Assembly (NCBI RefSeq): GCF_030867385.1
Contig: NZ_JAPFBJ010000002.1
Coordinates: forward strand, 62,001-126,000
Length of the DNA: 64,000 nucleotides
DNA from: Sphingobium sp. DEHP117
GTDB lineage: Bacteria > Pseudomonadota > Alphaproteobacteria > Sphingomonadales > Sphingomonadaceae
Direction of reading: 5' to 3'
The notes below the pieces were generated by a model. That model saw only the letters and a list, made by a program, of their open reading frames with translations. It was not told the origin of the DNA and searched no databases. The translations under genes and the position numbers were made by a program. How positions within the stretch are numbered: position 1 is the first letter of the stretch; each line of letters opens with the position of its first letter. Shown here in pieces: positions 20,422-28,333 of this stretch.

Positions 20422-21540
20422 CTATGGCTGAACGGGCGCGGTCGGCGCTCCCTGTGGTACAGGCTGCGCAGGGGGCGTCGGCTGGGTCTGGGCAGGGACC
20501 GTTTGCGGCTCGGCGGCCTGGGGCGCCCCAACGGGCGCAGCTACGGGCGCCGGCTCCCCGCCTCTGCTTTCGCTGCTCTTCGCCGCTGCGGCATCGGCTG
20601 TTTCCCTGGCTGCCTCCTCCGCCATCTTTCTGATGCGATATTCCTCGCTATGCAGCGCCAGAATTTCCGCCTTGCGCTTGTTCAGATAATAAGTGCGCTG
20701 CGCCGCATAGGGGTTACCGCTCTCGCGGATTTCCTTCAGCTCGTCATCGAACTCCGCGCGCTCGTCCAGCGCGCTCAGGCCTCCCTTGGGCAGGGCATAA
20801 TAAGGCGTATTGAATGGCTTGCCCGCCACCAGAGGCACCAGGCTCAGATCGATCACCCGGCCGAACACATCACGCACCGTGGTCGATCCGATCAGCGGCA
20901 GGAACAGATACGGCCCCGGCCCCACCCCATAATAGCCCAGCGTATCGGCCAGCCCGTTGGAGCGGCGGGGCAGATGAAACGGCTTTTTCTTGGCGACATC
21001 AATCAGCCCGGCGATACCGAGCGTGGAATTGATGCCGAAGCGCGCCACGGTCTCCAACGCCTTGCCGATCTTGAACTGCAGCAGGAAGTTGACGAACACG
21101 ATCGGCTCATCAAGGTTGTTGATGACGTTGCGCACGCTCTTGCGCACCTTTTTCGGCACGCTTTCCTTATACTCCCGCGCGACCGGCCCGATGATCGCCT
21201 TGTCGACCGCCTGCACCGCCTCGTAACTCACCTGATTGACCGCCTGCGCCGGGTCGGACCGGGGGGCGCCGCGCTCGCCGGAGACGGTTATCACGTTCTG
21301 GCCATCGGAGGGTGCAGCGGCGTCGGGAGGGACTATTTGCGGAGGCGCTCCGGCAGCGGGAGGCGCCGCAGGGGCAATGATCTGCGGCGGTGCGCCTGCC
21401 GGCATCTTTGGGGCAGCCGCCTGTTCCGGCGAAGCACCGGGCGGCGGAGTGGTAAGCAACACGGGGGGCGGACCGCCCAGGCCGGAATTCGCCTGTCCGG
21501 GAGCCATCATCAATGTGATAGCGAGCAGAGACGCGCTCAA
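20422..21540 (-). CDS. mlaA: MlaA (VacJ)-type outer-membrane lipid asymmetry protein
   Basis: The core has the MlaA pattern 'VRNVINNLDEPIVFVNFLLQ', 'GINSTLGIAGLIDVAKK', 'DTLGYYGVGPGPYLFLPLIG' and 'STTVRDVFGRVID'. MlaA removes misplaced phospholipids from the outer leaflet and passes them to MlaC. The TTG at 21538-21540 is preferred because AAGGA lies five bases upstream and the resulting N-terminus ('MSASLLAITLMMAPGQA') is a signal peptide; a longer ATG frame begins about 70 residues earlier with no signal. The product is 372 residues. There is no lipobox Cys at the cleavage region, although most MlaA proteins are lipoproteins. Pro/Ala-rich linkers flank the core at both ends. No mlaBCDEF genes are adjacent. 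Confidence 0.9.
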   Translation of the reverse strand: MSASLLAITLMMAPGQANSGLGGPPPVLLTTPPPGASPEQAAAPKMPAGAPPQIIAPAAPPAAGAPPQIVPPDAAAPSDGQNVITVSGERGAPRSDPAQAVNQVSYEAVQAVDKAIIGPVAREYKESVPKKVRKSVRNVINNLDEPIVFVNFLLQFKIGKALETVARFGINSTLGIAGLIDVAKKKPFHLPRRSNGLADTLGYYGVGPGPYLFLPLIGSTTVRDVFGRVIDLSLVPLVAGKPFNTPYYALPKGGLSALDERAEFDDELKEIRESGNPYAAQRTYYLNKRKAEILALHSEEYRIRKMAEEAARETADAAAAKSSESRGGEPAPVAAPVGAPQAAEPQTVPAQTQPTPPAQPVPQGAPTAPVQP

Positions 21541-21780
21541 ATCCGTCCTTCCCTGAAAATACCTTCGTATCCCAACCACACCCGCCAAAACGGCGATGTT
21601 GCCCCAACCGCGACCGGGCGTGGCCGTATCAACTGCCATATGCGCCCTAAGGTTCCGGTCAAGCGGGAATTCTTCCCCGGTCGGCGCGCGGGAACAGGGG
21701 CAATCAACGGAGATACTGTTTTTCAATACTTTACCGCTATCGCACACCGGTCGCTAACCATACTTCGAGTCTGCTGACCG

Positions 21781-23655
21781 ATGCCCCTGTCTCGCCCTTC
21801 CACGTTCTTGCGCAAGTTCGGTCTGCCGCTGATCGGTGTAGTGACGGTTTTCCTAGCGATTGGCATCTCGCTGATGATCTGGATGACATACGAGCAGGAC
21901 GCGCTGCAGATGGAGCAGGAGCGTAATCTCGCCAGCGCGGCGCTTCATTCGCGCGAAGAGTTCCTCACCCGCAACCTCGGCGACTATGGCGTGTGGAACG
22001 ATGCGGTGCAAAACATGGTGCTCCGCCGCAACATCAACTGGGCAAACACGAATCTCGGCCCCTATCTCTACCAAATCCAGGGCTATGAATACAGCTTCGT
22101 CATCGGCCCGGACGACGAAATCATCTACAGCAGCTATCGCGACAAGCAACAGTCCATGAAACCGGAGGCTGTCTTCGGCAGGGACTATGCGCGAATGCTG
22201 AAAGAAATGCGCACCGCCCCGGCCGGGCGAGACAAACGCCTCGTCAGCCTCACAGTCGTCGGCGGCCGCCCTGCACTGATGGGCATGGCCGCCATCGTGC
22301 CCAGCGACGGGCAGGTGCATCTGCGCAGGGGCCAGCGGCCCACGATGCTGCTGTTCGCCAAGGAGCTTGATACGCCGCTGCTCAACGAGCTGGCTCGCAA
22401 TTACAGCCTCAAGAACCTGACCATCCGTGTCGGAAAATCGGAACAGCGGCCCGACGGCATCACCCTCCACGCGTCCGATGGCCGGGTTATCGGATGCCTG
22501 CACTGGGATTCGGCTCGCCCTGGTTCGCGTCTTCGCATTGTCGTCCTCCCGTTTTCGCTGGCGTTCGCGCTCTGCTTCATCGGGGGCATATTGGCAGTGC
22601 TGCGCATGAGCCGCATCGCATTGGCGCAGGGGCAGAGGGCGCATGATAAGATTGTCGAACACAACGCACTGATGGCCGCGGAGCGCACGCGCCAGCAGGA
22701 TCTGACGCGCGCGGTAGAGGCAGCACGGGCCGACAATGCCAAGCTCTTGGCCGAATCGGCGCAGGCCCATTTGCGCGCCGAAGCAATGCGAGATGCGGTG
22801 ATGAAGGACATCGCCGACCGCATCGACCAGGAAGTGACCGCCTTCGTCTCCTCGCTCTATGACATGGTGTCGGAGCTGGGCAAGAAGTCCGGCGATCTGC
22901 GCCATTCGGCCGAATCCACTCATGTTTCCGCGCTTGATGTTCAGTCTGCCAGCGCCGCCGCGCGCCAGCGGCTGGACGACGTCATCAAGGCGACCGAGCA
23001 TCTCGCGCACTCCTGTTCGTCAGTGCAGACACACACGCAGGTCACGGATCAGTCGCTCGAAGCCGCGATCGAGAAGGCAGGCGTGGTATCTCAGCGCATC
23101 GGCGATGTTGGCGAGGCGATAGGCCGCATCCGCAGCATCTCCGAAATGATCGGGGAAATCACCTCGCAGACCAACCTTCTGGCCCTCAACGCCACCATCG
23201 AGGCGGCGCGCGCGGGCGAAAGCGGGCGCGGCTTCGCGGTCGTCGCGGGAGAGGTCAAGGCCCTCGCCGCCCACACCGCCGGTCTGACACAGCAGGTAAC
23301 CGAACAGCTGGCGGAAATCGCCGAGACCAAGCGCCGTGCGATTGAGGCGATCAAAGACCTGATCGGCGCGCTCAGCCCCGCCTCGCAGGCTGCGGAAACG
23401 ATCGAGAATGTGGTGGCGGGCCAGTCGCTCTCGCTGGGCCAGGTCGACCGCAGCGTCGATCAGCTCGTCGCCCTCTCCGCCCGGCTGGAAAACATCGCAG
23501 GCGTCGCGGGCGAAGCAGCCAGTAACGGCATGAGGAACGTCGAGACCGTTTCCGGCATCGCCGATGAGGTGGCATCGAACGTCAACGAACTGCGCCTCAA
23601 GGTCGCCTCGCTCACCGATGAGCTGCGCCAGCCCGCCGCCGCCATCGTGATCTGA
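21781..23655 (+). CDS. CHASE4-domain chemoreceptor-like protein
   Basis: The 624-residue product has TM1 at about 13-37, then an extracytoplasmic CHASE4-like domain ('[19 protein letters not shown]' near 60-80; '[20 protein letters not shown]' near 100-120) and TM2 near 255-278. A long charged coiled coil follows, then an MCP signalling domain with '[20 protein letters not shown]'. No HAMP domain is evident after TM2, which is unusual for a receptor with this layout. The output could be chemotaxis or another CheA-type pathway. It lies 240 bp downstream of the mlaA start, divergently. Confidence 0.9.
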   Translation: MPLSRPSTFLRKFGLPLIGVVTVFLAIGISLMIWMTYEQDALQMEQERNLASAALHSREEFLTRNLGDYGVWNDAVQNMVLRRNINWANTNLGPYLYQIQGYEYSFVIGPDDEIIYSSYRDKQQSMKPEAVFGRDYARMLKEMRTAPAGRDKRLVSLTVVGGRPALMGMAAIVPSDGQVHLRRGQRPTMLLFAKELDTPLLNELARNYSLKNLTIRVGKSEQRPDGITLHASDGRVIGCLHWDSARPGSRLRIVVLPFSLAFALCFIGGILAVLRMSRIALAQGQRAHDKIVEHNALMAAERTRQQDLTRAVEAARADNAKLLAESAQAHLRAEAMRDAVMKDIADRIDQEVTAFVSSLYDMVSELGKKSGDLRHSAESTHVSALDVQSASAAARQRLDDVIKATEHLAHSCSSVQTHTQVTDQSLEAAIEKAGVVSQRIGDVGEAIGRIRSISEMIGEITSQTNLLALNATIEAARAGESGRGFAVVAGEVKALAAHTAGLTQQVTEQLAEIAETKRRAIEAIKDLIGALSPASQAAETIENVVAGQSLSLGQVDRSVDQLVALSARLENIAGVAGEAASNGMRNVETVSGIADEVASNVNELRLKVASLTDELRQPAAAIVI

Positions 23656-23765
23656 CCGCCGGCACCCCGGCCCATGCACAACACGCTTAACGCATTTGCA
23701 TATCGCGCGCGGCGGCGTCATGGGAATGCGGGGAAGGACAGATCCGTCAGGGGGCAGCTCTAGCG

Positions 23766-25670
23766 ATGGCGCATGAAGGCGGCATGAAATACCGGCCGGA
23801 TATCGACGGCCTGCGCGCCGTCGCGGTATTGAGCGTCTTCGCCTATCATCTGCGGCCCAATCTGCTCCCTTCAGGTGGCCTCGGCGTCGATATCTTCTTC
23901 GTCATCTCAGGCTATCTGATCGGCGGGATCATCCTGCGTGAGTGCGCAGCCGGCGAATTCTCGTTCCTGCGCTTCTACGAGCGGCGGCTGCGGCGGATCG
24001 TCCCCGCGTTGCTGGTGACCATCCTGGCGGTGCTGGGCGCTTCCGCGCTTCTCCTGATGCCGAGCGAACTGGAACAGGGCGGCATCTCGGCTGCAGCGGC
24101 GCTGCTTTCCGCGTCCAACCTCTATTTCTGGCACACGGTCGATTACTTCAACGAGGCTGCGGCGGACATGCCGCTGCTTCACACATGGTCCCTGGGGGTC
24201 GAGGAACAATTCTACATCCTCGCGCCGGTCATCCTTGCGCTGCTCGCGAAATATGCGCGCCGCGCGATCCTGCCCGCGCTGGTACTGATGCTCGTTGGTT
24301 CGCTCGCGCTCAATGTCAGCCAAGTGCAAAGCGCGCCGGTCGATGCGTTCTACCTGCCGCAGGGCCGCGCGTGGGAACTGCTGGCGGGCGTGATCCTCAA
24401 CCGCCTGACATGGCCCGCGCTCGGCTCGCGCGGTGCGCGGGAAGTGGTGGCAGGGGCCGGCGCGGCGCTGATCTTGCTCAGCCTTGCACTGCTGCGCCCC
24501 GATATGGGCTGGCCCGGCCTTGCCGCCGTGCCGCCGGTGCTGGGCACCGCGCTCATCATCTGGGCGGGGCAACATGGCAGCAGCAGCATCGCCCGAGTGC
24601 TGGCGCTCAAACCCTTCCTCTGGGTAGGCCTCATCTCATACTCGCTTTATCTGTGGCATTGGCCCGCGATCGTCTTTGCGCGCGAGATCGCGCTGGTCGA
24701 TGTGCCTTCCAACACTTTGAGCGCCGCCATCGTGACCTTCGCTTTCCTCGCCGCATGGGCAAGCTGGCGCTTTGTCGAGCAGCCGTTCCGCAAATCCACG
24801 ACGATGCCCGGCCGCGCGCTGCTGCGCTGGACCGGCGGCGGCGCAGCTGTGGTCCTTGGCCTGTGCACGCTGCTCGTTGTCGCCAAAGGCTTCCCCGCCC
24901 GGTTCGATGCCGAGACGGTGCGCATCGCCAGCTTCGTGCAAGGCGCGGAAGACAATCCCTGGCGCCGCTGCATCCTGACCGAGCGTGACGACCCGGCCAA
25001 ATTCCCGGCAGACTGCCTCGCACCTGTCGTCAAAGCCGGCGAGCGGCGCATACTGCTGCTCGGAGACAGCCACGCCAACATGTTCCGCCCGGCGCTCGAC
25101 GCACTGCCCCATGCCCGCGTGATGGAGGCGACTTACGCTGCGTGCGCGCCCGACGATGCGCTTGACCCGCAGGCTGCGCAGACCCCTTGCGGCCTGCTCC
25201 TCCGCAAGGCTCTTGATGCCGCCGCGCGCACCAAGCCCGATCTCATTGTCGTCAGCTGGCAGGTAAAGCGCCTGCGCCCCGCACAGGTGACTGCGCTGGG
25301 CGAACGCCTCAAGCGCATTGGCGCGCCGATCCTCGTTATCGGCCCTACGCCCGAATATAGCGTGCGCGTGCCCAAGCTGATGGCGGCGGCGCGGGTGCGC
25401 GGCGAGCCTGATCTGCCGCCGCGTTACCTGAGTCGCCATATCTGGCAGGCCGACGCCCGCCTCGCCCCGCTGGCACGCCAGTTCGGCACATACCTCTCGC
25501 CCCGCACGGCGCTATGCGACGCGGCAGCCAAGCAATGCCTGCTGACCGCCGGGCGTGACCCGGCCTATTACGACCGCCAGCACTTCAACGGGCCTGGCGC
25601 GAAGGCGATCTTTCAACAAATGGTGCGCGAGCAGCTTACGACGGAAGAGCGGACGCGGATTGGCGTGTGA
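23766..25670 (+). CDS. Acyltransferase family 3 / SGNH fusion O-acetyltransferase
   Basis: The 634-residue protein is a two-part O-acetylase. The first ~370 residues form the acyltransferase_3 membrane domain: 'YRPDIDGLRAVAVLSVFAYH' with the catalytic-type His, 'GGLGVDIFFVISGYLIGGII', and 'HTWSLGVEEQFYI'. After about ten helices comes a C-terminal SGNH hydrolase domain with 'LLLGDSHANMF' (block I, GDSH) and a final D-x-x-H in 'YYDRQHFNG'. OafA/OatA-type proteins use this layout to acetylate O-antigen, exopolysaccharide or peptidoglycan. ATG 23766 was used; ATG 23784 ('MKYRPDIDG') is equally plausible. The substrate is unknown. Confidence 0.93.
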   Translation: MAHEGGMKYRPDIDGLRAVAVLSVFAYHLRPNLLPSGGLGVDIFFVISGYLIGGIILRECAAGEFSFLRFYERRLRRIVPALLVTILAVLGASALLLMPSELEQGGISAAAALLSASNLYFWHTVDYFNEAAADMPLLHTWSLGVEEQFYILAPVILALLAKYARRAILPALVLMLVGSLALNVSQVQSAPVDAFYLPQGRAWELLAGVILNRLTWPALGSRGAREVVAGAGAALILLSLALLRPDMGWPGLAAVPPVLGTALIIWAGQHGSSSIARVLALKPFLWVGLISYSLYLWHWPAIVFAREIALVDVPSNTLSAAIVTFAFLAAWASWRFVEQPFRKSTTMPGRALLRWTGGGAAVVLGLCTLLVVAKGFPARFDAETVRIASFVQGAEDNPWRRCILTERDDPAKFPADCLAPVVKAGERRILLLGDSHANMFRPALDALPHARVMEATYAACAPDDALDPQAAQTPCGLLLRKALDAAARTKPDLIVVSWQVKRLRPAQVTALGERLKRIGAPILVIGPTPEYSVRVPKLMAAARVRGEPDLPPRYLSRHIWQADARLAPLARQFGTYLSPRTALCDAAAKQCLLTAGRDPAYYDRQHFNGPGAKAIFQQMVREQLTTEERTRIGV

Positions 25671-25698
25671 AAACCAAATCGCCTACAGCACCACAACC

Positions 25699-25864
25699 GT
25701 CATCCCGGACTTAGCCTTGCCCGAAAAAGCCTGTGCTTTTTCGCGGCAATGCTTGATCCGGGATCCAGCTTTTCAAGCGCTGAGCCTCGTTCACTGGATC
25801 CCGGATAGCGCGATTTCCTGTCCAAATCCTCGCGGATTTGGAGAAAATCGGCTTCCGGGATGAC
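25699..25864. repeat. 166-bp palindromic repeat with three internal hairpins
   Basis: A perfect 11-bp inverted repeat, GTCATCCCGGA (25699-25709) and TCCGGGATGAC (25854-25864), bounds the element. Inside are three further hairpins: CGAAAAAGC/GCTTTTTCG (25722-25743), ATCCGGGATCCAG/CTGGATCCCGGAT (25756-25806) and CCAAATCC/GGATTTGG (25822-25841). It fills most of the gap between the convergent acyltransferase and TonB-receptor genes, and could also act as a two-way terminator. Confidence 0.75.
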
Positions 25865-25886
25865 ATAGTGGCGACTTCAACGGCCC

Positions 25887-28217
25887 CTAAAACAGCTGCT
25901 TGCGTATGCTGATCGTAATCGTCCGCCCCAGCGGATCGAGCTGCGAACCCGAATAGGCCGGTGGTGTCGCACCGGTGCCGTCCGTCACCCGCTGCCGCGC
26001 GTTGAAGATGTTGCCCACGCCTACGCTCATGCGCGTTCCGAACAGCCACGGATGATCGCGCAGCACAGACGGTATCTGCCCCAGATTGACGAACAAGCGC
26101 AAATTGACGGTGGCAAGATCGCCGAAGCGCAGGTTGCCGGAGGCTGCGCCGCCGGGGTCTCGCACCCGCGCCGCGCTCTGCCAGTTGGCCGTGAGCCGCC
26201 CGCCGAGCCAGCCGCGATTATAGCCCGCCGTCGCCTCCACCTCATGCCGCGGCTGGGGCGCGCCGCCATTCAACGTGCCGCCGCCCAACAGGTCGATCTC
26301 GCTCTGCCCCGCCAGCAGCGTCGCTTTTTCGGTCAGGTGGATGCTGTGATAGAGCGAGAAGCTGAGGCGGCCGCCTCCGCCGCCGCGCCCGCCAAAGCCG
26401 CCACCGCCAGGTCCACGCCCGCCACCGGGCGCCCCCTGCGCGCCATCACGCCCGCTGCCCTGCCCTGCACCCGGCGGCCCGCCGGGGAAGCGCTGCGCCA
26501 TATAAGCGCGCATCGCGTCGATCTGCGCCTGCGGCGTCTTCAATGTCTTGGAGAAATTGACGCCCCAGCGCAGCACATCGCTCGTCTGGCGCGCAATATT
26601 CACAGGGCGCGCATCGACCGCGATCAGCATGCCCGTGGGATCCCGCACGAAGCGCCCGGCGTATGCCGCCTCGCTCGCGGCGGTGAGCGCGGGCAGCGCG
26701 ACGATGCCGTTGTCGGTGCGGCGGCCGGTATAATCGAGCGTGAAGCCGAGATTGGGCTTGTCGAGCAGCTTGAGGTTCAGGCCGAGCCGCCACTCGCGCA
26801 GCTGCGCCTTTTCCAGCGCGGGATTGCCGCCGGACGTGCGCCGCACCAGCACGCTCTGCCCGCGCACATAGTCGAAAAAGCGCACCGCATCTGTGTCGAT
26901 CTGCGGATCACCCAGCTGCTGGACCGTCGGCGCGGTCTCGGCATCCTTGTAGGAACCGACCACGCTCACGGTCTTGACCGGGGCCCAGCTGAACCCGCCG
27001 CCGAACGCGCGCACGGTACCGAAGTCTGACAGTGTCTCGCCCTGCACGTTGGCGTTCAACGAAAGGTCGCCGATCCAGCGGGTCGGGCTGTCCAGCACGG
27101 GCACGTCGATGTTGAGCGCGCCCAAGCCGCTGGTGCGCTTGAGCGCGGCAGCGCGGGTGGTACCGCGCTGGAAAGAGCGGCTGTCGAAGCGGCTCAGCGT
27201 CCCGCCCACGCGCCCGGTCAGCGATATGTCGCCTGCGGGCAGCCGCGCGATCGGCCCGTTAATGCTAATGTCACTCACTAGCACATCGTCATTGCTGCGC
27301 GCCTGATCCGCCGGCTGTCCAGCCGGTGTCCGCGTGGAAATAGCCCTCGACTCCCCATGGTCATACGCCGTCGTCCACGTCCCGCGCCAGCGCGCGACAT
27401 CGAGGTTCATCGTGCTGCCCAGCCGCGCGGTCTGGCTGCTCGTGGTGCGGGTCTGGTCACCCACCGCGCCCGTGAGCGCGCGCGTCTCATCCGTCGTCAC
27501 CACGCCGTTGACGCTGGCGGTCAGCCGCTCGGACAGCGGGTGGTGATAAGAGGCGTTCGCCTCGAACTGCTCGCCCGCCGCGATCAGCGAGCGCCCGGTC
27601 ACCCCCGCCCCGCCGATCAACCCGCGATCAGCCTCGGTGAGCAGGTCGGTGCTGGTATATTCGGCAGCAAGGCTGAAGCGCGCGCCATCCCGCACAGAGA
27701 AATAGCTGGCCTCGGCGTTGGTGCGCCCGCCGCCACCCTCGGTCGCGAGGCGTTGCCGCCCATCCAGCGTCCAGGCGCGGAAGCGTTTGCGCAGCACGAA
27801 GTTGACGACCTTCTGATCCGCCGGATAGCCATATTTGAGGGCGACCTGCTCGGGCAGCACATCGACCCGCGCGATCGCCTCGGAAGGGATGCGCTCTATC
27901 TCCTGCCGCCCGGAAACGCGCCGCCCTTCGAGCAGGATCAGCGGAGCGCCGCCGCCTGTCCCCCGGATCTGCGGCGCGAGTTCGCTCAGGATCTCGCTGA
28001 CGCTGCTGACGCCCAGCGCCCGCACATCCGCCCCGCCCAGCGTGACCTCCGGTTTGATCTCGCCCAGCGCCGCGCCGGGCAGCCGGGTCGACGCCGTGAC
28101 GACAATCTCGTCCTCGGCCTGCTCGTCCTGCTGCGCGTTGGTGGTCTGCTGCTGCGCGTAAACAGGTGCGGGTGCAAGGGTCGCAGCGAAGCAGGCAGTC
28201 AGGAGGAGCGGGCGCAT
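25887..28217 (-). CDS. TonB-dependent outer-membrane receptor with glycine-rich insert
   Basis: ATG 28217 ('MRPLLLTACFAATLAPAPVYA') gives a signal peptide and a 776-residue protein; a TTG three codons upstream was rejected because it touches the AAGGA ribosome-binding site. After a Gln-rich stretch comes 'EIVVTAS', a TonB-box-like start, then a plug with 'GGGAPLILLEGRRVSGRQEI' and 'ALKYGYPADQKVVNFVLRKR'. A 22-strand-type barrel follows, ending in an aromatic residue ('TISIRKQLF'). About residues 570-615 (26370-26500) are almost entirely Gly, Pro and Arg, probably a surface loop. Such receptors import chelated metals, sugars or vitamins; no neighbouring gene identifies the substrate. Confidence 0.93.
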   Translation of the reverse strand: MRPLLLTACFAATLAPAPVYAQQQTTNAQQDEQAEDEIVVTASTRLPGAALGEIKPEVTLGGADVRALGVSSVSEILSELAPQIRGTGGGAPLILLEGRRVSGRQEIERIPSEAIARVDVLPEQVALKYGYPADQKVVNFVLRKRFRAWTLDGRQRLATEGGGGRTNAEASYFSVRDGARFSLAAEYTSTDLLTEADRGLIGGAGVTGRSLIAAGEQFEANASYHHPLSERLTASVNGVVTTDETRALTGAVGDQTRTTSSQTARLGSTMNLDVARWRGTWTTAYDHGESRAISTRTPAGQPADQARSNDDVLVSDISINGPIARLPAGDISLTGRVGGTLSRFDSRSFQRGTTRAAALKRTSGLGALNIDVPVLDSPTRWIGDLSLNANVQGETLSDFGTVRAFGGGFSWAPVKTVSVVGSYKDAETAPTVQQLGDPQIDTDAVRFFDYVRGQSVLVRRTSGGNPALEKAQLREWRLGLNLKLLDKPNLGFTLDYTGRRTDNGIVALPALTAASEAAYAGRFVRDPTGMLIAVDARPVNIARQTSDVLRWGVNFSKTLKTPQAQIDAMRAYMAQRFPGGPPGAGQGSGRDGAQGAPGGGRGPGGGGFGGRGGGGGRLSFSLYHSIHLTEKATLLAGQSEIDLLGGGTLNGGAPQPRHEVEATAGYNRGWLGGRLTANWQSAARVRDPGGAASGNLRFGDLATVNLRLFVNLGQIPSVLRDHPWLFGTRMSVGVGNIFNARQRVTDGTGATPPAYSGSQLDPLGRTITISIRKQLF

Positions 28218-28333
28218 ATACGGCAATCCTTGGCGGCTAAACTCTCGTCCGGCAAGCGCGCCTCTCCCTTCGCATTTGCTCGCAGCGAGCGATAAGGTGC
28301 GGCCGATGAACCGCCGCTGACTCTGGCGCGCGC

